In this document: piece after piece, positions 1 through 7,163 of the stretch
Layout of the letters: the number at the start of each line of letters is the position of its first letter
Position numbering within the stretch: position 1 is the first letter of the stretch
Translations under genes and position numbers: made by a program
Assembly: GCA_021784205.1 (NCBI GenBank)
Contig: JAJXTB010000070.1
Span: forward strand, 1 to 14,318
Reading direction: 5' to 3'
Length of the DNA stretch: 14,318 nt
From: Actinomycetes bacterium
GTDB lineage: Bacteria; Actinomycetota; Acidimicrobiia; Acidimicrobiales; RAAP-2
Notes under the pieces: model-generated
The model's database searches: none
Seen by the model: the letters and a program-made list of their open reading frames with translations, nothing else
What the model was told of the DNA's origin: nothing

Positions 1-98
1 CCAGCCTTGGGCTTGCGCGCGAATTCGGGGGTCGGCGTGGGCATCGTCGGACGCACCTCGCCGGCAGCGGGGACTGGAAGAAACGTCGGTTGAGTCAC
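1..98 (-). CDS. 5' end of an unrecognised protein, running off the left edge
   Basis: A GTG codon at 98-96 opens a reading frame that stays open to the window edge, about 32 codons. It begins M-T-Q-P-T-F-L-P-V-P and is rich in Pro, Thr and Ala, with a basic stretch (ARKPKA) near the edge. I do not recognise the family. The start is supported by a -10-like TAGTGT at 110-105 placed 6 nt before the GTG, the leaderless arrangement seen at three other places in this window; a GAGG immediately precedes the GTG and is too close to act as a normal ribosome site. It lies 25 nt downstream of the ilvE stop on the same strand, so it could also be read through from ilvE. The short visible length keeps confidence moderate. 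Confidence 0.45.
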   Translation of the reverse strand, partial: MTQPTFLPVPAAGEVRPTMPTPTPEFARKPKA

Positions 99-104
99 CT
101 CACG

Positions 105-110
105 ACACTA
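105..110 (-). promoter_or_regulatory. Candidate -10 box for a leaderless transcript
   Basis: Read on the minus strand this is TAGTGT, matching TAnnnT, with 6 nt (99-104) before the GTG start at 98. That distance would put the transcription start on the start codon. No convincing -35 hexamer is visible 16-18 nt upstream. Confidence 0.35.
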
Positions 111-123
111 CCGCTGAACGTGA

Positions 124-1050
124 CTACACCTCGGTGAGCCACCCGTTGTAGCGGTCCAGTTCGCCGCGCACGGCTTGGAAGTAGGTCGACTGCAGGGTGG
201 TCGTGACCGGACCCGGCTTGCCCGTGCCCACGACGCGGTCGTCGACCGAGGCGATCGGCACGACCTCGGCGGCCGTTCCGGTGAGGAACGCCTCGTCAGC
301 GAGGTAGAGGTCGGTACGGATCAGCGTCTCGAAGCGAACGGTGATGCCGAGGTCGGTGGCGATGCGAACGACCGTCTCTTGGGTGATGCCCGGCAGTGCG
401 CCCGCTTCGCTCGGCGGCGGGGTCAGCACGACCCCGTCGCGCACGACGAAGAGGTTCTCGCCCGTGCACTCCGAGATCCGCCCGTCGGGTCCGAGCATGA
501 TGGCCTCGTCGTAGCCGGCCTTGATGGCCTCGACCTTGGCGAGCCCGGAGTTGAGGTACATGCCGGTTCCCTTGGCGGCGGTGGGCATCGCGTTCGGATT
601 GTGGCGCTGCCACGACGAGATCTTCATGCGCACGCCGTGGGCGAGCCCCTCATCACCGAGATAGGCGCCCCACGGCCAGGCGGCGATCGCCACGTTCACG
701 GGCGCGGGCAGGGGGTTCACGCCCATCTCGCCGTAACCGAGGTACACGAGGGGCCGGATGTAGCACCCGTTGGGCAGGTCGTTCACCCGAACGGTCTCCA
801 CGACGGCGTCACAGAGTTCGTCGAGGGTGAACGGCACCTCCATCATGAGGATCTTGCAACTGCGAAGCAGTCGCGCCATGTGCTCGCGCAACCGGAAGAC
901 GGCGACGCCGCGTGGCGTCTTGTAGGCCCGGATTCCCTCGAACGCACCGGTGCCGTAGTGCAGGCCGTGGCTGAGGACGTGGGTCGTCGCGTCGTTCCAG
1001 TCGACGAGCGCGCCGTCCATCCAAATTTTCTCCGTCGGCGTTATGGGCAT
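124..1050 (-). CDS. ilvE: Branched-chain amino acid aminotransferase
   Basis: This PLP fold-type IV enzyme (308 aa) transfers an amino group from glutamate to 2-oxo-isocaproate, 3-methyl-2-oxopentanoate or 2-oxoisovalerate, the last step of Leu, Ile and Val synthesis in the cytoplasm. The N-terminal region carries GLHYGTGAFEGIRAY (29-43), typical of the IlvE group. The PLP-binding lysine is K160 in PTAAKGTGMYLNS, the same place as in E. coli IlvE. ECTGENLF and GTAAEVVPI, which help bind the cofactor phosphate, follow. Length is normal. A GTG at 1053 is possible, but GAGAGG (1061-1056) lies 5 nt before the ATG at 1050 and only 2 nt before the GTG, so ATG 1050 is preferred. That ATG overlaps the leuB TGA by one base (TGATG), so the two genes are an operon and probably translationally coupled. 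Confidence 0.96.
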   Translation of the reverse strand: MPITPTEKIWMDGALVDWNDATTHVLSHGLHYGTGAFEGIRAYKTPRGVAVFRLREHMARLLRSCKILMMEVPFTLDELCDAVVETVRVNDLPNGCYIRPLVYLGYGEMGVNPLPAPVNVAIAAWPWGAYLGDEGLAHGVRMKISSWQRHNPNAMPTAAKGTGMYLNSGLAKVEAIKAGYDEAIMLGPDGRISECTGENLFVVRDGVVLTPPPSEAGALPGITQETVVRIATDLGITVRFETLIRTDLYLADEAFLTGTAAEVVPIASVDDRVVGTGKPGPVTTTLQSTYFQAVRGELDRYNGWLTEV

Positions 1051-2072
1051 CACAACCTCTCTATCAATCGTTGCGTGACGGCCGCCGTTCCTCCGGTGAC
1101 ACCGTCGCGCTCAAAGTCTGCCACTGCCGCGGCGATGCGCCGCGCCGCGTCGAACTCCCCGAGGTGTTCGAGCATCAAGACCGCCGAGGACACCGCCGCC
1201 AAGGGATTCGCCGTGTCGGTGCCGACGATGTCGTGCGCGGCGCCGTGCACGGGCTCAAAGAGCGACGCGCCGGTGCGCGCCGGGTTGAGGTTCGCGCTCG
1301 CGGCGAAGCCGATCCCCCCGCTCACCGCCCCCGCCAGGTCCGAGAGAATGTCGCCGAACAGGTTGTCGGTGACGATGACGCCGTAGCGCGCGGGGTTCTC
1401 CACCAGGTAGATGCAGGCGGCGTCGACGTGGTTGTAGTCGACGGCGACGGTGGGGTACTCGGACTTCACCTCGTCCACGACCCTGGACCAGAGGTTCCCC
1501 GCGAAGGTGAGCACGTTGGTCTTGTGCACGAGGGTCAGCCGCGGCCGCTCCAGCTGGGCCGCCCGTTCGAAGGCGTAGCGCACGCAGCGCTCGACCCCGA
1601 AACGGGTGTTCACCGATCCCTGGGTCGCCACCTCGTGGGCGGTGCCGTAACGAAGGACCCCGCCCTCGCCGGCGTAGGGCCCTTCGGTGTTCTCGCGCAC
1701 GATCGCGAAGTCCAGACCGTCGGCGATGGAGCCGGGCACGCCGTGGAAGGGCCGGTAGTTCACGTACAGGTCCAGGCCGAATCGCATCCGCAGCAACAGG
1801 CCACGCTCCAGCACACCGCCGGGGATGCGCGTGTCCCCGATCGCCGGACCGACCGCGCCGAGCAGGATCGCGTCGTGACCCCGCAGCGCCTCGAGGGTCT
1901 CGTCGTCCAAGACGAAGCCGTCGCGCAGGTAGCGCGCCGCACCCAGGTCGAAGTGCGTGGTCGCCAACGCCACGCCCGCCGCCTCGACCACCGCCAGGGC
2001 GGCGCGCGTCACCTCGGGACCGATCCCGTCGCCGCCGATGACCGCCACCCGATACGGCTTGCTCGTTGCCAC
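1050..2072 (-). CDS. leuB: 3-isopropylmalate dehydrogenase
   Basis: This enzyme oxidises and decarboxylates 3-isopropylmalate to 2-oxoisocaproate with NAD+, the third step of the leucine branch. Family features in order are the N-terminal VIGGDGIGPEV, the substrate-binding LERGLLLRMRFGLDLYVNYRP segment, VRENTEGPYAGEGG, HKTNVLTFAGNLW with its conserved Lys, DNLFGDILSDLAG with the metal-binding Asp pair, and the NAD loop EPVHGAAHDIVGTDTANP. Overall it resembles the mycobacterial LeuB type. Two in-frame GTG codons lie close together. AGGGAG (2084-2079) directly abuts the one at 2078 but sits 6 nt before the one at 2072, so 2072 is the likelier start (340 aa). It is first in the leuB-ilvE operon and is transcribed divergently from greA-leuCD. 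Confidence 0.96.
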   Translation of the reverse strand: MATSKPYRVAVIGGDGIGPEVTRAALAVVEAAGVALATTHFDLGAARYLRDGFVLDDETLEALRGHDAILLGAVGPAIGDTRIPGGVLERGLLLRMRFGLDLYVNYRPFHGVPGSIADGLDFAIVRENTEGPYAGEGGVLRYGTAHEVATQGSVNTRFGVERCVRYAFERAAQLERPRLTLVHKTNVLTFAGNLWSRVVDEVKSEYPTVAVDYNHVDAACIYLVENPARYGVIVTDNLFGDILSDLAGAVSGGIGFAASANLNPARTGASLFEPVHGAAHDIVGTDTANPLAAVSSAVLMLEHLGEFDAARRIAAAVADFERDGVTGGTAAVTQRLIERL

Positions 2073-2188
2073 GCCCACCTCCCTGATTCCCCCCAGTCTG
2101 CTTGGCCCGGCCCGAGAGGAGCAAACCCGGTCCGATACTTCATAAGTCGACCACTAGAGTCAGTGTCCTACCCAGGAGATGACACCTC
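2073..2188. promoter_or_regulatory. Divergent leuB / greA-leuCD intergenic region
   Basis: About 115 bases separate the leuB and greA starts and must hold promoters for both operons. On the plus strand TAGAGT at 2155-2160 fits TAnnnT and would start transcription near 2167, leaving a short leader with AGGAG (2174-2178) 10 nt before the greA ATG. No clear -35 accompanies it. On the minus strand no strict TAnnnT box is seen; TATGAA and TATCGG lie near 2135-2145. No leader peptide, terminator hairpin or Leu-codon run is visible, so this operon pair is not attenuated like leuA. A repressor operator (such as an IclR-type LtbR site known at actinobacterial leuB/leuCD) is possible but not recognised. 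Confidence 0.4.
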
Positions 2189-2665
2189 ATGGCTGGCGAG
2201 ATCCACCGGATAACCAAAGAGACACTGGACAAGCTCCGTGCTGAATATCACCACCTGACCACGGTCGGGCGCACCGAGATCGCCCGAGTGATCGAGGCCG
2301 CCCGCCTGCTGGGCGACCTCTCGGAGAACGGCGACTACCACGCCGCCAAGGACGAGCAGGGCAAGATGGAAGCCCGGATCCGCCAGATCGACACGGTGAT
2401 CAGGAACCACGAGCTGGTCGAGCGCGACGTGAGCGCCGGCATCGTCCAGCACGCCTCGATCGTCAGCGTCGTCTACGACGGTGACGGCGACGCCGACGCC
2501 CAGGAGTTCTTCATCGGCTCCATCGAGGAGAAGCCCGAGGGGGTCCTCGTCGCCTCGCCCACCTCGCCGCTCGGCTCGGCCCTGCTCGGGCACGCCCTAG
2601 GCGACGAGGTCGACTACGAGGCGCCGTCGGGCGTACTTCGCGTGCGGATCACGGGGCTGCGCTGA
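2189..2665 (+). CDS. greA: Transcript cleavage/elongation factor GreA
   Basis: GreA enters the RNA polymerase secondary channel and stimulates cleavage of backtracked RNA. The 158 aa length is typical. The N-terminal coiled-coil hairpin covers about residues 8-75, with its tip in the conserved [17 protein letters not shown]43 and E46 correspond to the E. coli D41 and E44 that coordinate the catalytic magnesium, so it should be a cleavage-competent GreA and not an inhibitory homologue. The C-terminal FKBP-like domain includes [23 protein letters not shown]. The ATG at 2189 is preceded by AGGAG. Only one base separates its TGA (2663-2665) from the leuC GTG, so greA is the first gene of a greA-leuC-leuD transcript, an unusual place for a general transcription factor. 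Confidence 0.96.
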   Translation: MAGEIHRITKETLDKLRAEYHHLTTVGRTEIARVIEAARLLGDLSENGDYHAAKDEQGKMEARIRQIDTVIRNHELVERDVSAGIVQHASIVSVVYDGDGDADAQEFFIGSIEEKPEGVLVASPTSPLGSALLGHALGDEVDYEAPSGVLRVRITGLR

Positions 2666-2666
2666 C

Positions 2667-4070
2667 GTGGCCGGACAGACCCTCTTCGAGAAGATCTGGA
2701 ACGAGCACGTCGTCGCCAGTCCCGATGGCGAGCCGACCATTCTGTACATCGACCTGCACCTGATCCACGAGGTCACGAGTCCCCAGGCCTTTGACGGCTT
2801 GCGGCTGAACCAGCGCGGTGTGCGTCGACCCGACCGCACCCTCGCCACCGCCGACCACAACGTGCCCACCGACCCGCTCGCAACGCCCGTGGCGGATCCG
2901 ATCTCTCGGCGCCAGCTCGAGGCACTCGACGAGAACTGTCGCGAGTTCGGCGTGACCCTCTTTGCGCGAGGTCACGAGAACCAGGGCATCGTGCACGTGA
3001 TCGGCCCCGAGCTCGGCGTCACCCAGCCGGGCATGACCATCGTGTGCGGCGACTCGCACACCTCCACCCACGGTGCCTTCGGCGCGCTCGCCTTCGGCAT
3101 CGGCACGAGCGAAGTCGAGCACGTCCTCGCTACCCAGACGCTGCCCCAGCAGCGGCCCAAGACCATGGCGGTCACCGTGAACGGCACCCTGCCCGAGAGC
3201 GTGAGCGCGAAGGACCTGGTCCTCGCGATCGTCGCGCGGCTCGGCACGGGCGGTGGCGCGGGCTACGTCATCGAGTACCGCGGCAGCGCCATCGAAGGCC
3301 TCTCGATGGAGGGTCGCATGACCGTGTGCAACATGAGCATCGAGGCCGGCGCCCGCGCCGGCCTGGTCGGGGTCGACGAGACCACGATCGAGTACCTGCG
3401 CCAGCGCCCGACCATCGCCGGCGGTGCGGCGTTCGAGGTCGCCGCGGAGCGGTGGCGTGGCTTCCGGAGCGACGCCGACGCGGCGTTCGACGCCGAGGTC
3501 GTGCTCGACGCCAGCCAGCTCGTGCCCTACGTGACCTGGGGCACCAACCCCGCCCAGGTCGTCGCGCTCGACGGCGTGGTCCCATCACCGGACGACTTCG
3601 AGGACGCCGACCGCCGCGAGGCGACCGCGCGGTCACTCGCCTACATGGGCCTCACGCCGGGAACGCCGATGGCCGACGTCGCGGTCGACGTCGTCTTCAT
3701 CGGCTCGTGCACCAACTCGCGCATCGAGGACCTGCGCGCCGCGGCCCGCGTCGCCCAGGGCGGCCACGTCGCCGCGGGCGTGCGGGCCCTCGTCGTGCCG
3801 GGATCGCATCGCATCAAGGCCCAGGCCGAGGCCGAGGGGCTGGATCGGGTATTTCGTGACGCCGGGTTCGAGTGGCGCGAACCGGGATGCTCGATGTGTC
3901 TGGGGATGAACCCGGACCAGCTCACACCGGGACAGCGCAGCGCCTCGACCTCGAACCGCAACTTTGAGGGCCGCCAGGGCCGCGGTGGCCGCACGCACCT
4001 CGTCTCGCCGGCCGTCGCCGCCGCGACGGCGATCGCCGGACACTTCGCCGCTCCCGAGGTGGTCCGATGA
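2667..4070 (+). CDS. leuC: 3-isopropylmalate dehydratase large subunit
   Basis: With LeuD this aconitase-family subunit isomerises 2-isopropylmalate to 3-isopropylmalate. The 467 aa length is normal. The [4Fe-4S] ligands are C348 in [11 protein letters not shown] and C408 and C411 in GCSMCLGMN, equivalent to C347, C407 and C410 of E. coli LeuC. Other family blocks are the N-terminal [12 protein letters not shown], the ADHNVPT segment, [13 protein letters not shown] and the C-terminal [10 protein letters not shown]. The start is a GTG one base after the greA stop, with no good Shine-Dalgarno, so translation probably depends on coupling to greA. The end overlaps leuD by four bases (ATGA). Confidence 0.97.
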   Translation: MAGQTLFEKIWNEHVVASPDGEPTILYIDLHLIHEVTSPQAFDGLRLNQRGVRRPDRTLATADHNVPTDPLATPVADPISRRQLEALDENCREFGVTLFARGHENQGIVHVIGPELGVTQPGMTIVCGDSHTSTHGAFGALAFGIGTSEVEHVLATQTLPQQRPKTMAVTVNGTLPESVSAKDLVLAIVARLGTGGGAGYVIEYRGSAIEGLSMEGRMTVCNMSIEAGARAGLVGVDETTIEYLRQRPTIAGGAAFEVAAERWRGFRSDADAAFDAEVVLDASQLVPYVTWGTNPAQVVALDGVVPSPDDFEDADRREATARSLAYMGLTPGTPMADVAVDVVFIGSCTNSRIEDLRAAARVAQGGHVAAGVRALVVPGSHRIKAQAEAEGLDRVFRDAGFEWREPGCSMCLGMNPDQLTPGQRSASTSNRNFEGRQGRGGRTHLVSPAVAAATAIAGHFAAPEVVR

Positions 4071-4687
4071 AGGCCGTGTCGCTCATCGAAGGCCGGGCGG
4101 TGCCACTCGGACGATCCGACGTCGACACCGACCAGATCATCCCGTCGGGTTGGCTGAAGCGCGTCGAGCGCACCGGCTTCGGACGCGGGCTCTTTAGCGA
4201 GTGGCGCGACGACCCCGGCTTCGTGCTGAATCAGTCCATCTACCAGGGCGCCTCGATCCTGCTCGCGGGGCCGCGCTTTGGCACCGGCTCGTCGCGCGAG
4301 CACGCGGTCTGGGCCCTGATGGACTACGGCTTCGAGGCCGTCATCGCGCCGTCCTTCGGCGACATCTTCCGCAACAACTCGAGCAAGCAGGGTCTGGTCA
4401 TCGTCCAGCTCGCCGCCGAGGACGTCGAGGAACTCGCCCAGATGGTCACCCACGACCCAGGGACGCTGCTCGTCGTCGACGTCGACAACCTCGCCGTCGA
4501 GGTCCCCGCCCGGGGCTGGCACCGGCCCTTCACCCTGGACCCGATGACCCGCCAGCGACTCTTGAATGGCTGGGACGACATCGGGCTCACGCTTCGCCAC
4601 GCGGCTGACATCGATCGCTACGAAGCGAACACCGTCGCCCCCACGCTCGCCGGTCGCTTCGACGGCGACGGCCACGTCGTGGCCTGA
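4067..4687 (+). CDS. leuD: 3-isopropylmalate dehydratase small subunit
   Basis: This 206 aa subunit forms the swivelling domain of isopropylmalate isomerase and binds substrate together with LeuC. Visible family motifs are [15 protein letters not shown] near residue 20, the substrate-binding loop [17 protein letters not shown], and [17 protein letters not shown]. The ATG overlaps the leuC stop (ATGA at 4067-4070), and GAGGTGG at 4056-4062 gives a ribosome site inside the leuC end. Length and motif order are ordinary, so this is a standard bacterial two-subunit enzyme. Confidence 0.97.
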   Translation: MKAVSLIEGRAVPLGRSDVDTDQIIPSGWLKRVERTGFGRGLFSEWRDDPGFVLNQSIYQGASILLAGPRFGTGSSREHAVWALMDYGFEAVIAPSFGDIFRNNSSKQGLVIVQLAAEDVEELAQMVTHDPGTLLVVDVDNLAVEVPARGWHRPFTLDPMTRQRLLNGWDDIGLTLRHAADIDRYEANTVAPTLAGRFDGDGHVVA

Positions 4688-4697
4688 CGGTCGACGC

Positions 4698-5741
4698 GTG
4701 ACAGCCCCGTCGAGCGAGCGAGGCGCCGGCACGCGGACGCGCGTCGTCCTCTACACGACCGGCGGCACCATCGCCTCGACGGACGCCGATGGCTCGGGTG
4801 GCGTGCGACCCAACCTCGGCGGCGCCGCGCTGCTCGGCGACACCGCGGGCGCACTCGGTGACATCGACCTCGAGGTGATCGGCGTGCGCCAGGTGCCCTC
4901 GGGCGAGCTCACGCTGCGCGACGCCATCGAGCTCAGCGATCGCATCCGCCACGACCTCGACGGGGGCGCTGCGGGCGTCGTGATCGCCCAGGGAACCGAC
5001 ACGATCGAGGAGTTCGCCTTCGCGCTGGACCTGCTCAGCACCGACGGACCCGTCGTCGTCACCGGCGCCATGCGCCACCCCGGCGAGCTCGGCGCCGACG
5101 GGCCGGCGAACCTCGCCGCGGCGATCCGGGTCGCGAGCGACCCGGGGATGCGGGGCTCGGGCGTGACCGTCGTCATGAACGACGAGATCCACGCGGCTCG
5201 CTTCGTGCGCAAGTCCGATTCCTCGAGCCCGGCGGCGTTCGCCTCGCGCACGGCGGGTCCGATCGGCCGAGTGGTCGAGGGACGCGTGCGCCGCTACGTC
5301 AGCCCCGCGGTGCTCGCGCGCGTCATCGAGCCCACCCGGCTCAGCGCCGACGTGCCGGCGGTCGCGCTCGTCACCTGCGCGCTCGGCGACGACGGACGAG
5401 TACTGGAACGCCTGCTGGAACTCGGCTACGCCGGAGTCGTCGTCGAAGGGTTTGGCGGCGGTCACGTACCCGGACGTCTGGTCGGGCCCCTCGCTGCTCT
5501 CGCCGGCCAGGTGCCCGTCGTGCTCGCGTCGCGCACCGGCGCGGGCGACACCCTCGAGACGACCTACGGCTACGACGGATCCGAGCGCGACCTGCTGGGT
5601 CGCGGCTTGATCAGCGCGGGATTCCTCGACGGGCGAAAGGCCCGGGTGCTGCTCAGCCTCCTGCTCGCCACCGGCGCCACGACGGCCCAGGTCGCGGCGG
5701 CATTCGCCTCGCTGCACCGCTCGGCCACGGGGCTCGCGTGA
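4698..5741 (+). CDS. L-asparaginase (cytoplasmic type)
   Basis: The enzyme hydrolyses asparagine to aspartate and ammonia. Both family signatures are present: TTGGTIAS near the N-terminus, with nucleophile T24 (T12 in E. coli AnsB numbering), and QGTDTIEE with T100 and D101 (T89/D90). K172 in FVRKSDSS fits the third catalytic position (K162). VVTGAMRHPGELGADGPANL follows, as in the family. No signal peptide is present; the first 14 residues are polar, so a cytoplasmic enzyme is likely. The open frame extends upstream to 4566 inside leuD, but GTG 4698 is chosen because it lies 10 nt after the leuD stop and 16 codons before the first conserved strand. No Shine-Dalgarno is seen, so coupling to leuD is likely. 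The length (347 aa) is normal. Related amidohydrolase substrates cannot be excluded. Confidence 0.9.
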   Translation: MTAPSSERGAGTRTRVVLYTTGGTIASTDADGSGGVRPNLGGAALLGDTAGALGDIDLEVIGVRQVPSGELTLRDAIELSDRIRHDLDGGAAGVVIAQGTDTIEEFAFALDLLSTDGPVVVTGAMRHPGELGADGPANLAAAIRVASDPGMRGSGVTVVMNDEIHAARFVRKSDSSSPAAFASRTAGPIGRVVEGRVRRYVSPAVLARVIEPTRLSADVPAVALVTCALGDDGRVLERLLELGYAGVVVEGFGGGHVPGRLVGPLAALAGQVPVVLASRTGAGDTLETTYGYDGSERDLLGRGLISAGFLDGRKARVLLSLLLATGATTAQVAAAFASLHRSATGLA

Positions 5742-5787
5742 CCCACTGAGTCGTCCTACGCTCTCGGTAGCGACGACGAGGAGCGCC

Positions 5788-7161
5788 ATGGTCTCATTCC
5801 CCTACGCCGAGGAGTACTCGATCCACCGGACCCTGCCCGAGGACGGCACGCGGCGCACCGACGTGCTCGCCCAGCTCGAGGACCTCGCCTCGCGCGAGGA
5901 CCGGACCTGGGAGACCGGGCAGTGTTCGGGCACCATGTACTGCGGCGACCACGAGCACTACGACTTCTTGAACCGCGCGTTCGGCTACTTCTCGCACGTC
6001 AACACCCTGCAGCGCGACATGTGCCCGAGCGCCACCAAGTTCGAGGCCGAGATCATCGCCATGACGCTCGACCTGCTCGGGGCCGGCGGCCACGCCGACC
6101 CGGCCGGACTCGTGACCTCGGGCGGCTCGGCGTCCATCGCCCACGCCGTGCTCGCCTACCGCGAGACCAGCGCGCGCACCGTCGAGCGGCCGAACATCAT
6201 CAAGCCCGAAACGGCCCACCCCGCCTTCGACAAGGCCGGGCACCTCTTTGGCGTCGAGATGCGCGTCGCGCCTGTGGACCCTGCCACCGCCCAGGTCGAC
6301 CTGGACTGGGTGCGCGAGCACGTCGACGCGAACACCGTCGCCCTCGTCGGCTCGGCGTGCAACTACGGCTACGGCACGATCGACCCGATCGTCGAGCTCG
6401 GTCAACTGGCCCTCGATCACAACGTCGGGCTGCATGTCGACGGCTGCCTCGGTGGCTTCATCCTGCCCTTCGGACGTGAGCTCGGCTTCGTCGACGCGGC
6501 CTTTGACCTCGCGGTCCCGGGCGTGACGTCGATGTCGGCCGACACCCACAAGTACGGCTACGCCCTGAAGGGCACGAGCGTGCTGTGCTTCGCCGATCGG
6601 GCCCTTCGCAACAGCCAGTACTTCTACCAGCCCGACTGGTCGGGCGGGAAGTACTGCTCGCCGGGCATGGACGGTTCGCGCTCGGGCGGGCTGCTCGCGG
6701 CCACCTGGGCCGCGATGGTCCAGCTCGGCCGGTCGGGCTATCGCGAGTACGCCCGGCGAATCTTTGAGACCTCGGCGGCGATGCAGCGAGCGGTGCGCTC
6801 GCACGACAGCCTGCGCATCATCGGGTCCCCGAGCTTCCTGTTCTCCTTTAGCGCCACGGACTACGACGTGTACCTCGTCAACGACTTCCTGCGCCTTCGG
6901 GGCTGGCGACTCAACGGCCAGCAGTACCCCAACGCCCTGCACATGGCCGTGACCCGGCCCCAGACCCAGCCCGGCGTGCTCGAGCGCTGGGAGGCCGATC
7001 TGGCCGACGCCGTCGCCTACGCCGAGGCCCACGCGGACACCCCGGCCCAGTCCGGGGCGATCTACGGGGGCGTCGCCGGCGGTCCGACCCCCGAGACCGA
7101 CGACCTGATCCGGTTCTTCATGGCCGACATGATGGACCACCAGCAGTCGATCCCCGACTAG
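5788..7161 (+). CDS. Sphingosine-1-phosphate-lyase-like PLP-dependent enzyme
   Basis: This 457 aa group II decarboxylase-family protein resembles sphingosine-1-phosphate lyase (SPL) much more than glutamate or DOPA decarboxylases. The PLP lysine is K255 in SADTHKYGYALKG. SPL enzymes share this block almost exactly, including a second lysine six residues on (K261 here) that is linked to binding the substrate phosphate. H144 in TAHPAFDKAG would stack on PLP and D218 in HVDGCLGGF would pair with the ring nitrogen. The RNSQYFYQPDWSGG and GSRSGG blocks and the C-terminal SGAIYGG also parallel SPL. There is no N-terminal membrane anchor, unlike eukaryotic SPL. GAGGAG (5778-5783) precedes the ATG. 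A weak TACGCT at 5757-5762 could be its own -10. An FGGY kinase gene follows 2 nt later. The substrate is unknown; a phosphorylated amino-alcohol is inferred from the phosphate-site lysine and the neighbouring kinase. Confidence 0.85.
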   Translation: MVSFPYAEEYSIHRTLPEDGTRRTDVLAQLEDLASREDRTWETGQCSGTMYCGDHEHYDFLNRAFGYFSHVNTLQRDMCPSATKFEAEIIAMTLDLLGAGGHADPAGLVTSGGSASIAHAVLAYRETSARTVERPNIIKPETAHPAFDKAGHLFGVEMRVAPVDPATAQVDLDWVREHVDANTVALVGSACNYGYGTIDPIVELGQLALDHNVGLHVDGCLGGFILPFGRELGFVDAAFDLAVPGVTSMSADTHKYGYALKGTSVLCFADRALRNSQYFYQPDWSGGKYCSPGMDGSRSGGLLAATWAAMVQLGRSGYREYARRIFETSAAMQRAVRSHDSLRIIGSPSFLFSFSATDYDVYLVNDFLRLRGWRLNGQQYPNALHMAVTRPQTQPGVLERWEADLADAVAYAEAHADTPAQSGAIYGGVAGGPTPETDDLIRFFMADMMDHQQSIPD

Positions 7162-7163
7162 CC

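Noticed and set aside
2073..2188. A second attenuator or T-box before greA-leuCD
   Set aside because: No Leu-codon run, no T-box conserved element and no hairpin followed by a T-tract is visible in this gap.
4566..4697. Upstream extension of the asparaginase frame into leuD
   Set aside because: It overlaps the conserved leuD end in another frame and has no asparaginase-like sequence.
5788..7161. Glutamate/aromatic amino acid decarboxylase assignment for the PLP enzyme
   Set aside because: The SADTHKYGYALKG block, the second lysine K261 and the surrounding blocks match SPL-type lyases, not the GAD/DDC active-site sequence.
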